Shown piece after piece: positions 12,133-25,600 of a stretch of 64,000 nt of DNA. A model generated the notes under the pieces. The model was given only the letters and a program-made list of their open reading frames with translations, did not search any database and was not told the DNA's origin. The position numbers and the translations under genes were made by a program. This DNA is from Leptoclinus maculatus. Taxonomy: Eukaryota; Chordata; Actinopteri; Perciformes; Stichaeidae. The stretch spans positions 949,559 to 1,013,558 of the forward strand of contig JAVDOI010000013.1 in assembly GCA_032191485.1 (NCBI GenBank), read 5' to 3'. How positions within the stretch are numbered: the first letter of the stretch is position 1; every line of letters begins with the position of its first letter.

Positions 12133-15100
12133 TCATTGGTTTTTCAGTGCGTTGATGTGGGCACAGATCTTGAGAGCCGGTCCTAGTTTGATGTTCATGC
12201 TGGTCATCAGGTGGTCCTCGGTCAGCAGCAGCAGAGCCTGACCGTCGATCTCCTGCAGCCGGAACGCCTCGGCCACGTCGCTGCAGCCTGAAACACAACG
12301 ATGAAGATGAGTTCTCTCCAACGCACATCTCTTGGACTATCATCTCTGTGTGTTTCACATATTCTCTTTACTTCATATTGTGAACTTTTGCAAATTCCCC
12401 CCCCCCCAAATTTTTTTATTTTTATTTTTACATTATTTTTTTATAGTATTTCACATTTTAATTGTAATTTTTTTAATCTATAATTATATTTCTTGACTTT
12501 TGCAGCATTAGCTTTTATTTTTATTTTATTTTTCATGCACCAAAACATGAAAACTAATTCTTTGAATGTGAAAAACCTTCTCGGAAAAAATCAAAAGGAG
12601 AAAAAAAACCTTTTACTGTTTTAAAATAACAATAATAACTGCAAACAAGATTTAAAAAAACGCCTGGTTTTCCTTATTTTACCCCTCAAATTAACTTCTC
12701 ATTGATCCAAATATATGTGATACATTTAAGCTCCCAGTGATTAAACAAGCCGAGAGGTTTTGTACCAAAACAACCTTTTTTAATACCTTACTTTAAAGAA
12801 ACTCCAATCTTTTCTATTTAACAAATTAAAAGTTCTCAGATTTATATTTCTGTCTAAAAACAAGAACTTTTTGTAAATAAAACGGATAAAAGAGTCTCTG
12901 AACTACTCTACTTTACTCTGTTGGTGCATGTGATGATGTTTCCTGCTGCATTACACAGCAATGGATTGTGGGAAAAGTGTTTGGGCCCACAGAGCTCAGT
13001 TGAGTCCCTCTGTGGTTTGGAGGAGCTGTTAGATTTGTCATTCTGAACTTTATTAAAAGGTGTGAGAGCTTTACAATAATCATGAGGTGTAATCATTGTT
13101 ATTAAACTAAAATCTTCACAATAAAATCATCTTATCTTCTGAAGTGAACTTCAGATATTTACATATTTGAGTTTGTGCTGCGTTTGTTTTTTTCCTCCAG
13201 ATGTTTCCCAGCGACACGCTGACGGTTTAGTGATTTAAAGTTACTTCAGCCTGCGGTTAAGTTTCAGCGCTTTGCGAAATACTTAATTGTCATCTGCTGC
13301 CGGTTAACACGCTCGAGTGTTTGTGTAAATGATTAAATAATGAAGTTCACCTGGCAGCGTGTGAATGAAGGCGGTGACGTCCTCCACGCTCCACTGGGAG
13401 GGGGCGGGTTTAAAGGTGCTCGAGGGCGTTGAGGTGGTCAACGCCGGAGCCGACGCCCTCCTCGCTCTCCGCGCCGCCCGACGCTCCATCCTGGCCGACA
13501 TGGCAACAGCAGGATCCTCATCTTCCTCCTCCTCCTCCTCCTCCTCCGCTCCTCCCTCCATGTCCTCCTCCTCTTCATCATCATCATCATCCTCCTCATC
13601 GTCGTCTGCCGCCGCTGCCTTCTCCTTCCCCTCCTTCTCTCGGCGACCGGCGCTCCAGAGATCACGAGTCTGCAGAGAGGCGAGTTATTTTAATACCTGA
13701 GGATCCTTAAATGTTTCATTATTAAAAGTCTAAATAAATGTGGTGGAAATGCAACAATGTCTTTTTTATTTTTAAACTGGTGGTGAGTTCAGTGTCCCTA
13801 CCAGTCGCAGGAGAAGAGGCTTCCCAGGAACAGACTCCGCCCTGTTCAGGACTGGGCGGGGCCTCTCGGACCGACTACCTGCACTCAGAGCCCGCAGACG
13901 CTTCGTCAGACGGACGTTAAACCTGAGAAGAAAAGAAGACGGTGATGCCTCCTTCGTTCTGCTGCTTTAAACTCACACTCGTATCTGCATTCAACACCTG
14001 TGCGTCTCTCTTCACACCACATCCTGAACCCTGAACACACCGCCACCTCTCAAAAACACCAGACATTGTTGGCTGCTTTCTGTGTTCCAGCCAATGACAT
14101 CGGGTCTCACCCGCGTGCACAGGAAGTGGAGCAGAAGCGCTTGGACCGCATGAAGTTGTGGGCGTGGCCTCTCTTCCCGCAGAACTGGCAGTGCAGCACC
14201 GTCCTGTCCCTGTGAGTCGACCCTGTGTGTGAGAATCAAACCTGGTCAACTGTGTTTGATTCAGAACCCTTTTTCTAAAAGCTGCAAAAACTGTCTTCAG
14301 GTTGCTTGTGTCCGAAACCACCAAAAATACAAGTTTAGAAATATAAAAAAGCAACAAATCTGAGAAGCTGCAACCAGAGAATATTTGATTTGTTTTTGCT
14401 TGAATCATTTAATTGCTTCGGAGATGACCAAAACTTTTAAGTCAAAAAACACAGCAGCAAATCAGATGTTGAAGGAAGTCGATACAATAAATGATCAAAA
14501 CAAATACTAAAGCTTGTGTGAAACAGTTGTGTGATGTCACAGTGTCCTGAAGTACACCTGTACATCACCGCTGCAAGTCGAGACATTAAACCACCAGAGG
14601 TCAGCAAAGACAAGGTTTTCATCTCTTTATAAACTTTTTTTATCAACTAAATTAGTTGATTAATCCCAAAAATATTAGACTTTTAACTATTCTTTGTGTC
14701 ACCTTTAATTCTCAGTTACTGTTTGTTGTCCCGTGACTTCAAAACCTCTAAAACAGGAGAGACTCTTACTGTCGGCGAGGTCGTCCACGTCTCCGGCTGC
14801 TTCGGCCTCCGACTCGCTGGAGCGCACCGCTTGTTTCGTCGTGTCCGTCGTGTCTGTCGTGTCCGTCGTGTCCGTCGCAGGCAACGCCGCGCTGCCATTG
14901 GTCCCGTTCACTTCCTCTGGTTTGCTCAGCTGCTTTTGAACCAGCAGGGACGAGCGGTTCACCTGCACGACGAAAAGAAAGGCAGTTAAACACAAGAAGA
15001 TGGACCTCTCTGCATAATGACTTTTGGTACTTTTAGGTATATTTTCATGCTAATACTTTTGTACTAAAGTAAAATTTTGAGTTTGCAGTTCATATGTGCT

Positions 15101-18100
15101 TCAAACCTAATAAAAAGAAAAGACCTACTACAATCCATAAAAATGTTTTGTGGCTGTATTTTGGCTTTTCACTTTGAATAAATACAGAATTTCTGTAGCA
15201 TTTAGCTACACAGACATGCTACATGTAGCATTTAGCTACACAGACATGCTACATGTAGCATTTAGCTACACAGACATGCTACATGTAGCATTTAGCTACA
15301 CAGACAAACGTGTCGCTTCTTCAAATATTAATGCAAATCTGACAAATAGATAAATATATTTATGTCCACTGCAGTCGGTAAAATTAAATTAATTGTCTGC
15401 ATATTGTCAATGAAACATTAATCATGGTATAATTTCTGTAGCTCGATGTAAAACAATAACGGTGTGTGTTCGTACAGGAAACGGTTGCAGCCCCTCCTGG
15501 ATGACAAATCCCTCCACCAGGTGAGTCAGAACCTGCCGGCCCTCAGGCCACGCCCTCGGCTCCCAGGGGCCGCCCGGCGATTGGTCGAAGCTCTCGGACT
15601 CGTCTCTCGATTGGCCGAGAGGTTCCGTCTCCGTTTCGGCCGGCCGCCGCGACTCTCCGACCGCTCCGTCGACCGTCTCCGTGTCGCATTGCTGCGATAG
15701 GCTGAGGTCGGTCGGGAGGGCGGTCTGAGCGGGGAGGAGGGGGGGAGGGTGTTCTGACGAGGGGGTGACGAAGGGTGAGGAGGGGGGAGACTGGGAGGAG
15801 AGGCTGGACAGCGCTGGGAGGAACAAAGACGGGGATCAGAGTCAATTAAGTCATTAAATACATAGTATTTACATCGTTTTACAAAGGATATGTTGGTGTA
15901 CGTGGGTAAAACGTGCCCTCTGAGGTACCTGACTGGTTGTCGGACTGCGTTGACATGTTCTCACAGAAGTCCTCCTGGGGGACCGACTGCAGGTCCCGAT
16001 GAGACTCTGGTAGTCTCTGACTTTGGACAGAGACCTCCGGGACAGGAGCTGGTACTGGTACTGGTACTGGTACTGGTACTGGGACTGGTACTGGGACTGT
16101 TTGGACTGGAACAGGAATGAGACCCAGGATGGGTTTCGGTTCCACGCTGGAGTCTTTAACTGGCGTCGGGATAGGATCCGTGTTCTGGCACTGATGGAGA
16201 ATCAGACTGGTCCGGTTCTCAGACTGGTCCATGGCGGTCTCTCCTTCATCTTCCTCCTCCATCTTCTTCTCCTCGCCTCTCTCTCCGTCCCTCCGGCCTT
16301 CCTCCGTCACCTCCATTTGCTCTTCCTCTCCGGCCGTTTCAACTTCCTGTTCCTTCCGACCGACGAGGCTTCCTTCCTGCCGTTTCTCCTCCCTCACTTT
16401 CTCCGTTTGGTCGTCTCTCTCCCCCCTCAGGTCTTTGCCAACACTCGTCTCACCCCTGACTCCCTGTCTCACCCCTCGTCCTCTCTCTCGCTGCTCCTCG
16501 CCGTCCTTCCCCTCTCCTCTCTGGCTCACAGTTTGTGTCAGAGGACCGGGATGACTCGGAGGGGAGGCCGGACTCAGGAGGGACGGAGGCGAGGGAAGTG
16601 GCGAGGTGTTTTTTGGCAACGACGGGTTAAGAGGAAGAGGAAGCACGTCGCCGCTCAACGTCCTCTTTGATTGTCCGGGCGGCTCTGCGACGGGCGGTGC
16701 CGACTGCACCGTGTGGGCGTAGGTGCATTGGCGTCCTGAAGAGAGGGCGATGATCTGCAGCTGCCTCGCTGCGGACGGCGAGCGCTCAAAGTGGGACGAA
16801 GCAGACATGGGGTTGGTTACAGATAGCGGGCCGCGCTGGGATTGGCCCGCCCCCCCGAGCATCGTTTGGGTTAACGGGCAGCTCTTCAGTCCGCCCAGCG
16901 GCCTGCCGACGGGCGAGGCCTGACAGGCGGGGGGGGCGGCGGCGATCGGCTGCAGCGGCGAGGTTTGACGCGGCGACGCCGCTCTGTGACCGTTCGGAGA
17001 ATGAAGTCTGGGTCTCAGAGGGACGGCTCGGACCGGAGAGTAAAGAGCTGCAAGATAAAAGAAAGATGAATTAATTGCAGATGAAAGTTCTAGTTGATTT
17101 TAGAATTTCTAAATAAATAAAAGAGATTAAATCTCTGCTCTGGGTCACTGACGGCTTCACTGACGGCTCGCTGACTGAAACTCTGATCCTCTGAATGTTC
17201 GTTTCACACCTGCTGCTTCAAGTTTTTTCGCGTGGGAAAGTAAAACAGGAGCAACTAGTACCGTGTTAACCCCCCCAGGCCTGAACTTTAAGAGTATGTT
17301 ATAACACGTTTGTCTGAGGAAACAAGCGCTGCAGAATATCTGCAGGTTTCTGGTGCTCTTTTAGAGCAGAAGCACCCAACCCTTTTGACTCGTCTCGGCT
17401 TTAAAGACACATTTACTCGTCACGAGTTGCATTTCTAAACGGGTTGTGACCAGTCATTTTTGTACATTTCGAGGAGCATGAAGAGGGAAAATTCTCCCGT
17501 TATTTTGCTGGAAATAAAGCAACTATGAGGGAAAAAAAGTCTAAAAAATAAGCTATTTTATTTTTGCAGAAATACAATTCTTCTTATTCTGTTAAACATC
17601 TTTGAGATTAATCTTGAGCCACTCGCCTAAAGATTTAAGACCTTATTTGTCCTTTAATAACGGCAAACAAATACTTGCACAAATGCTAAAGAATATCTTT
17701 TTTGTCATTTTATGAATGAAAGAGTTCATCGATGAATCCAAAAGTAATTAGAAATGACTTGCAGCCGTTGTGCTGAACAAACGCTACATTTCTGCTTGTT
17801 TTTGAGATAATTGCTGCACAAACTAATTAACACTCAGATCGCTGCACAACAGGAATACCCAGGTGATTACCTGCATCTATAGAGGATCAGGTTACATCAT
17901 TTCATTTTCTGCTTTTTAAAAATGAAGCTCGTGTATGTTAGAGGGGGGGACCTACTTGGAGGCGGGACGGAGAGGTGGCGGCCGGGCGCGTTGGGGCTCT
18001 CCGTGGCGCAGGGCTGCGGTCGCGGGCGGAGAGGCGGGAAGAGGGGGGCGTGAGGCCGAGAGAGGGGAGGCGGGGCTGAGCAAGCAGGCTTGAGGCGAAG

Positions 18101-18648
18101 TGAAGGAGGGATGGTGAGGGCCCCGGTGGGGGGAGGCCTCAGGGTGAGACTCTGGAGCTGGAGACAAGGATTTTAATGACATGTTATCACTGTAAACTGC
18201 ACATTTTTTCCTGCCAGAATAGAAAGCTTGACAGTCGTGCGACAGTAAATAAAAGGGGCGGGGCTTAGCGAACAGAAAACCACACATGCACAAAAGGTTG
18301 AATTTGCCCGACTGCTCACCTTAGCGGAGGCAAGGTTAGAGGAAAGAGGAGAGGAGGAGGAGGAAGAAAGGGAAGGTCGCATAGCAGACGTAAGAATCAG
18401 CTGCAAGAGGAAAAAGGAGAGGAAATAAAAAGCAGAGAGCAGGAATTAAAGCACAGAGTCTAGTCATACTCAAGTCATGAAGAGGAATATCTGTGTTTCA
18501 CAAATATATACTTTTATTTTGAATAAAAAGTCTCCTAAAACAGTTGGTCACTGTAGTTTTTAATCAATCAAAAAGGAGGAAATGGTGCATTTGTTGTTGG
18601 CGGATTAATCCACATTTGGTTCTCTGGGTCCTGCAAGATTTATCTCAT

Positions 18649-18684
<36 letters not shown>

Positions 18685-19908
18685 CTATGTTTACTGGTTA
18701 CCATCTGAGCCCTAAGCAGAACCTGGTCTTGGCCAGACCCTTTGAGACCTTTCCCCAGGAGCAATGTCTGCTGGGATACCCTCTGCCTCACAGGGGAGGG
18801 GCTCTGATTGGCTCGCACAAGACCAGGTGTGCCCACAGGATGAGATACCTGTGATACCTGGAACGAAAAAAGAGGGGGGGGGGGGGGGGTCAGGAAGAGC
18901 TTTTAGACGTAGAAAAGCAAGACTGTTAATGTCGTAAAACTGATGTTTTAAAGGCACATGACACCTGTTGCTCTGTCGTAAAAAATTTGGTTAGCAAAGT
19001 TAATGCTGCCGTTGCCTGCGACATATCTAAGATTGCATCTACGCAAAGCGAGCGCGTTATATTTACATAGCACATGCTCCTTACAAGCAGGATACAAATA
19101 CAAACTGCCTTCAGGTCACAGAGTTACAACACATCGCACAATACACCATGTTTCATTCATTTAATAGAGGCATGCTAGCTGTTTCCCTCTGTTTCCAGTC
19201 TTTATGCTAAGCTACGCTAATGGGCTGCTAGCTGTAGCACAGAAAGAAAGTGAATTTTACTTCCTTTTAAAGTGAGATGTGGTTCTGTTTGATCAGGTGT
19301 GTTACCTGTCTGCCAGGTGGACTGGCTGGCGTGTGAAAGGGCGTGATTGGTGTGGAGGCCGTCGTGGGTACGGGCCTTGTGTTCCCATTGGTCAGGCTGG
19401 TGGAGGTCTTGGTTGACGTGTCGGTGCTGCTGCTGTGCGTTGCAGAAGAAGAAGAAGAGAGGAGGGGCGAGGTGGTGCTGGACGCAACAGGAGAGGAAGG
19501 AGGGAGAAGAAGAGAGGGGGAGGTTTGTTTGGGGGGAGATGTTTTGGAGGCGCCCGACGGGGAGGGAAGGATCGGGCGAGAGTACGTGCGGAGGGCGGGG
19601 GTGGCGGTGAGTTTAGGGGGAGCCGGGACGAGGATGTGGGGAGATGGAGCGCCCACCGCCGTCGTCGCCGCCAGTTTGGGGACGTGGGTTGCGGAGACGG
19701 AGGGAGCAGGGGTGAGAGGGGGAGGGGGAGGGGAGGAGGTGGTGGGCGTCAGCGTGGGTGCGGGGGAGTCCAACAGCATCGGGTTGGGGGTGAGTCGAGG
19801 AGGGTTGGGGGTTGTTGGGGTGGAGGAGTCCGCCGCGGTCCGAGGGCTGGTTCCATTGGTGGCCTCGCCGTGTTCTGATTGGCTCTGACGAACCAGCTCC
19901 CTGTCCAT
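12133..19908 (-). CDS. phc3: Polyhomeotic homologue 3 (PRC1 subunit)
   Basis: Polycomb repressive complex 1 component that polymerises through its SAM domain. Minus-strand coding exons: 19908-19306, 18857-18702, 18400-18320, 18157-17956, 17047-15929, 15813-15476, 14962-14770, 14222-14111, 13922-13802, 13669-13351, 12287-12133, with phases consistent across all junctions, giving 1132 aa (human 983). Ordered hallmarks: 'QQTLLLG' and 'LLRAQM' (residues about 225-250), the HD1 block 'VLTHLVEGFVIQEGLQPFP' (about 815-833), an FCS zinc finger 'HCQFCGKRGHAHNFMRSKRF' plus C-x3-C, and the C-terminal SAM domain ('WSVEDVTAFIHTLP' ... 'EIDGQALLLLTEDHLM'). HD1 spacing and the SAM sequence fit PHC3 best. 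Odd points: the conserved N-terminal block with the Gln-rich helix was not found, a Val-Pro repeat is encoded near 16050-16110, and an Asp/Glu run precedes SAM. Start at 19908 is the first in-frame ATG of the exon. Confidence 0.9.
13500..13625 (-). repeat. phc3: In-frame trinucleotide repeat coding an acidic run in phc3
   Basis: (CTC)n and (ATC)n on the plus strand translate on the phc3 strand to runs of Glu and Asp (residues about 999-1038), between the FCS finger and the SAM domain. Confidence 0.85.
15197..15310. repeat. 30-bp tandem repeat with palindromic core in a phc3 intron
   Basis: About 3.7 copies of a 30-bp unit containing 'agctacacagacatgctaca'. Each junction forms the perfect 14-base palindrome 'tgctacatgtagca'. 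It lies in the intron between the HD1 exon and the preceding exon (15477-14963 side), about 160 bases from the former. Confidence 0.9.
18649..18682. repeat. (GT)n, sense (AC)n, after a phc3 donor
   Basis: About 17 dinucleotides. On the phc3 strand it reads AC and begins about 20 bases inside the intron whose donor is at 18701. Confidence 0.95.
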
Positions 19909-19927
19909 CCTGCTACACTTTAACGCT

Positions 19928-22543
19928 CTGCAACACACAGACGGACAATAAACACATCTGATCATTTCAAGTCTTCATATATGTCAATAATACTACAACT
20001 CACGTTTTATGTGCAGTTTGACACAAATTGTATCATTTGTACTAATGCACACTGGCGTGATTTAAAGGCTAATTTTATCCAATTTTTGCTCTCCAAATAT
20101 CTTACGATTCACATATTTAGATCCAGTGAGCTCAGTTTTGGGAACGTTCGGTGTCTCTGGTAGTTTAATCTGCAGCTTCTCTCGTCTTTACGGAGCTTCA
20201 TGGTGAACTTCAGCTCATCGTTTATACAAAACTTTACTGATCACTCTGAGAAAAAGCGTGGCAATATTGTATCGATCATTTATAAAATAAACAAGTATTA
20301 TTCAAATAAAAAACTAAACATTTTGGTAACAATTGCATTTTTTGTTGTTGTTTTTTCTGGTAAAGTCAGCGGGATTGGCAGGAAGTTGGTCAAAACAAAG
20401 ATGGAGTCCGTCTGCTTGAGTGACAAACTTATTTAGCTGCAATAAAAGTGAGTGAAGTGAGAGTGAAACTTGTATCTCAGTAGATTAAACAGATGTTGAC
20501 AAACTGCATAATTTGCAATTAGAAAAAAGGGAAAGAATCGCAATATCACGCAGTAAGATAGTTAAAAAGTGTTGTTATAAAATCATATCATGGGGCCTTT
20601 TTGATTACTACTACTCCACCTCCTTTCTCTCCTCGTATTTCTTTTAGGCTGATTCCAGTACTTATACACGAGTATTTCTCTCGTTTGTCACTTGTCAGAA
20701 AACAAGCATGAGCTTGTGTTGTTTTGAAGGCCTTCATGACGTCCTTGATGGGAAATAAACCAGTCTGGTAACTCGCCCACAGACAGGTGTGTGAGCTCAG
20801 TAAATGAAAACACAACCCACTGTTCACATGTTCACCTGGGCGTTGTTATTATTATTTTACCAATAATTTACTTGAAAGTTTTCCAGAGAGAACTAATCAA
20901 AATCACAGAGAAGATCAAAGACAAAGAGACGGTTTAGTTGATTGTGTCGAGTTATAAACAGTTGCTGAACTTCTACATTTAAATAAAACATATTTAATGA
21001 TCAAAAAGCCGAATAATTCAAACATTTTGGAGACTTTTCCTGGTCGGAGACTTTCCAGAATCCCGTCTGCAGCCCATAAAACTTGACTTGATACTTGATA
21101 TGAAATGTTATCAGTTTTTTTTAATTGATGAGACAAAACCAGACATCCTCAGATGAGACTTAAACAAATATTATCCCTAAATGTTGGCCCACACCAGAGG
21201 ATAAAACCCACGCTCAGAACATTAAACCAATATTAGTTTTTTGTACGACAGTGATGTAATAAATGTGTTGAAATAACCCCAGTTTGTATAGCGTTGATCA
21301 CAGCTGTGTCTGAAGCTTAAGATGTTGAGTGTGTCCTTCACTGACGCACCAGTGTTTGGTCAGAGTCATGGCAGCAGCTCACGTGACTGAAGATCATCCT
21401 TCAGGGACTTGAGGTGCGAGTGTGGTGCCCGACGTGTTGCCTGCAGAACCTTAGGGATCCCAGTGGGGCCCACTTTAATAGTCTTTTAATGCACCGGTGG
21501 AATAGAACTAAGTGAACCACTGAAGGGTGAAGTGTGGAGAAAATCCTCCGACCAAGTCTCTCATGGGAACATATGGTCTTATAGAATATGATGCATTGAT
21601 GCAGATTAAACTAGTTAACATGTAACATACACATTAATGCAGCAGTAATAATAATCCAGAAACATAACAGTAAAACACACTTTTGACTGCAGGACTTTTA
21701 CTTGTAGTGGAGTATTTTCACGGTGTGGTATTAGTACTTTTACTCGAGTAAAGTATCTGAATCCACCACTCCTTAAATCAGGCTGTATTATATCTGTGTG
21801 TTAGTTTACAGTGATGCTATAATTCCATAGAGTGCTCGAAGTTCTTTAGAAAACATTAAGAGTTTTACAGTCAGACCGTGCAAATTGTCTCGTTTTGTTT
21901 GACTGAAAAACAAAACAAAAACAAAACAAATTCAGTTTACTATGAAAAAAAAAACGTGCAGAAAATCCTCACGTGACGAGGTGGAACCGTGAATTTGTGC
22001 TTAAAGAAATTAACTAAATAGTACAAAATTGTTGCCAAATGATTTCTGTCAGTCACCTAATCGATTAATCTCAGCTGTAGCATCAATGTTTATAGATAGG
22101 AAGTTTTGGGGTCCCAGTGTGGCTCCAGGACCCCCTATCAGACTTAATGACCCCCTCCACAGTTAGACCGCCAACATGTGGAACATGTGTGCAAAATCTC
22201 ATTTGGTTTTATAAAAAGGGGGACTCAGTCTGCACCCTGAACTCATCACGCAAGCAGGTGCCACTCCGCTCCACAGCACAGCAGCGGGGCAGATGCTGAC
22301 ATCTGGCCCGCAGAGCGTCACTTTAATTCCCGCAGACGACGGCGGAGACGACGTGGATGACACGAACGAGTCACATTACGCTGTCGGGTTGACAGCTAGG
22401 CCACAGATCATGCATGTGACTATCAAGAAAAAAAGATGGAGACAGGCCTTCGTAGTGGAGAAGTCTCACGATAATAACATTTTATTTTGGGGGCTGAATT
22501 GTCACGTCCACGTTCTGCGTAAAAAGGCGCTCCGGTCACTTAC
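19928..22543. other. Presumed phc3 intron 1, no gene seen
   Basis: AT-rich, without a conserved exon. I looked specifically for the N-terminal PHC block (VQVIQQALHR-type) on the minus strand and did not find it. A dispersed 'tacttttactcgagtaaagta' type repeat copy lies at about 21655-21775. Confidence 0.5.
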
Positions 22544-22660
22544 CCCTCCTCTTGAAATCGGCGTCGTCCTGCAGGTTATTCCCGGTGTCGTCCATCCGAA
22601 AGTGAACGCATGTTTATAAAGTCTGTTGCTGCTATCTGATGAGCGGGTCTGGGCTGCTTT
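22544..22660 (-). other. phc3: Candidate 5' leader exon and promoter-proximal region of phc3
   Basis: A strong donor on the minus strand ('gaggaggggtaagtgac', cut after 22544) follows a GC-richer stretch. An ATG at 22595 opens 17 codons (MDDTGNNLQDDADFKRR), but splicing to the exon at 19927 puts a stop in frame after one or two codons. It would therefore act as an upstream frame unless another exon intervenes. The right-hand boundary is a guess. Confidence 0.4.
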
Positions 22661-25600
22661 CTCTTTTTTTGCAGCAGCAGCAGGGTCGACAGGCTGAAAT
22701 GGGGCGTGTATGAAGCCCCACTTCCTCGTCTGACAGCGCAGGAGCTTTGCTGCGAAGTGCGCGTCACCCTCCCCCAGACGATAATACCACCAGCCTCACC
22801 TCTGATTATCTGCCTTCAGCTCCTGCACAAAAGCCACACAAAAAAACACGCAAAGTTGCAGCAGTGTGCAAGACGGGCCCGTGTGTGTGTGTGTGTGTGT
22901 GTGTCGCACTTTGATTCGGGTTTCATCACATCCAGAGCAGTCCGTAAATCCAGCATCCAAGATGCGGGGGTGCCCCCCCAACCCACCACCGTCCACACCT
23001 GCCGGGGGTCTGTGGTGGGAATCAGCCCGGCTCGGGGGGCCACCGTGTTTGCAGGTTGCGAGGGGCCTGGGTTAGTCCGCTGGTGGAGAAACGCAATGGA
23101 AGGCAGGTTTTAAACAGCGCGACGGCGGCGAGACAGCACCACTCAGAGCTCAGGAGGACCGCAGAGAACAACCAGAGGGTTTCATGAATAGCCACACAGC
23201 GGTGGAACATCCTTTTATTTACGTGGAAGTACTTCATCACCCTGCATGCAACATTATGCACGAGTAAAAGTACTCACTTATTATCAGCACAATGTGTTTA
23301 GAGTATAAAAGATCAGAGCTTTTTATGCAGAATGGCCCCTTTCACAGTGTTTGTATTACATTATTGGATTATTATAAGGGATGCATTCGACTTTATCTAC
23401 TTTTTTTTAGTATTGTATATAATTAAGCACCATATATCATATTTACAGATTGATATGAAATATTAATCTTAAACTAATTAGCTGTTAAATAAATGTAGTC
23501 GCATAAAAAGCACAATATTTCTGTCTTAAATGTAGTGGAATGCAAGTATAAAGTACCTCATGCTACTGAAGTTGAGTACATGTATTACTTTGTTTCCACC
23601 AAATGTAATTACACATTTATTATCTATATAGCAGCCTGTAAAGGTTTAATATATCGGATAAAAGTGGACATTAAGATGCTGAACAGTTTGCAGTAGATAG
23701 TTCAGATCTTCAGAAAATTAAATCAAAAGTAGAAATATCCATTATGTAATAGAATATTCCCTTTTAGTGTTGAGTTATTGTATAATACATTAATATAATT
23801 ACCAATGTATTAAAATGTGAGCAGCACTTAAATGTTGTAGCTGGCCTTATGTACTGTTAGATTAATCTATAACACTGATTATAACCACTGATTGATTGTG
23901 CTTACGTTACATACCATAATATCTCATTAAAATATATACTTTATATTTATTATCATATTTTATATTACTATAATAATCCTAAAATATTAGTTGAGGGACT
24001 ATAGTTGACTTAAAAGCTTAAATCTCTGCTTTAGTTAAATTAAATATATATATATTTTTTTTTTTTTAATGTTTTTATTCACTTTTAGTACTTTGTAACT
24101 TTTAAAAGTGTCATATAATCAAAGTTTATTAAATTCTCACTATTATTATATTTTTAATACAACTGTTTTTAAATAGTTTTTTATTCCCTTGTGTTTATTA
24201 TTAAAACAAAACGTATAAATATATATTTAGTCATATATTCTGTATTGTAGCCAATAATCTGGCAGTATGTGGTCATGTGACCTGTGTAGAGTCGCGTGTC
24301 ACTAATCGGATGAGCCTCTGTGATTGGACGAACAGCAGACTGGACTCACACACCTACTGACAACAAATACTGCGTCACTGACGTTAATCTGCGGCTGCGT
24401 CAAACTCAATCACACTACCGGAAACCAGGCGGCCTTGCCTTCAAAATAAAATGAAGAATTGCAACTCGTGTTTTCAGTTAAAAGCGCTGAGTGTCTGCAG
24501 ATTTGAGGGAATAGTTTCCTGTTGGAAAAAGTAGAAATAGTCTGAATAACTGATGCAGTTTATTAAAGCATTAAAAATCCTACTGGACCATTATTGTTGC
24601 AACTAACAGCTATGTTCAGTATAAATTAATTGAATAATTATTTTCTTTAATAATCATGTGGTCTGTAAAATGTCAGAATACTCATAAAGGTTCTCTCAAA
24701 TTCAAACTATTCAGTTTATTATCATAGAGGAATATGAATATATCCAGAAAATATCCAGTATTTTTGCCTTAAAAACTATTTATTTGTCTAAATTGTTGCA
24801 GAATTATATTATTTGAATGCCTCTAAAGCCAGTTTATCGTCTGGTTGTCCTGAAATGATCCTGTATTTTAGTTTTGTTTGTTTGTTTTCTTTTATTCTTC
24901 TAATGAACTAGTTCCTCTTTATTTTGGCGCAATTGTCTTTTATTTTGAAACTTCTCACCTGAACTCCCACCTTGTGTTCCGTTTACCTTGACACTTCAGT
25001 TGCTATGGCGTAACTTCCATAGCAACCCAGACACTGATACACCTGTACAGGTATTTAATCGATATTATTCACAAAAAGAATAAAAGAATGAAATAAACAA
25101 ACAAAACAAACAAAAAAGGATGAATGAACACTGGAAATTCAAAGTGCTTGACAGGTGAACAGATAAAACAATCATAAAGATTACAACAAACAAACAACAA
25201 CAAAATTAATAAATAAATAAATACAAAAACCCATCTTGTCTTTTTTTACTGTGCGTTTAAAGACCAACGTAAACACATCAAAGTACTCATTATGCAGATG
25301 TTTCCAGAGTTATTTTATGTAATTGTACTATAAATAAATAGCTGTGTTCATCACTTTAATGTTGCAGCTCATAAATAATTACTTCATATACAGCTGAGTA
25401 ATTTAAACTGTAATAATTAATCACATTTTATTTATTGATAATATTTTATAATAATAGTTTGAATCTGTGAAGTAACTAGACGAGTAATGCAGTAAAATGT
25501 CCCTGTAAAAAGTAGCGGAGTAGAAGTATTAAGTGTTTATAAAGTGTACTTTTGGTAGAGATATTGGTGTAATAAAGCTAAATAATTCTTAGTGTTTATT

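Noticed and set aside
14558..14570. A 13-base microexon in phc3 to repair a phase mismatch
   Set aside because: Not needed: using the upstream acceptor of the zinc-finger exon (start 14222 rather than 14209) restores the phase directly.
17952..18293. Minus-strand frame reading Ser-Leu-Ser-Pro-Ala-Pro-Glu... as phc3 coding
   Set aside because: Its end phase does not fit the next exon. The other frame of the same exon (LQSLTLRPPP) fits both neighbours and resembles the 'QNLTLRSQ' segment of human PHC3.
22544..22595. MDDTGNNLQDDADFKRR as the true phc3 N-terminus
   Set aside because: Joined to the next exon (19927) it meets a stop almost at once, so the ATG at 19908 is preferred; kept only as a possible upstream frame.
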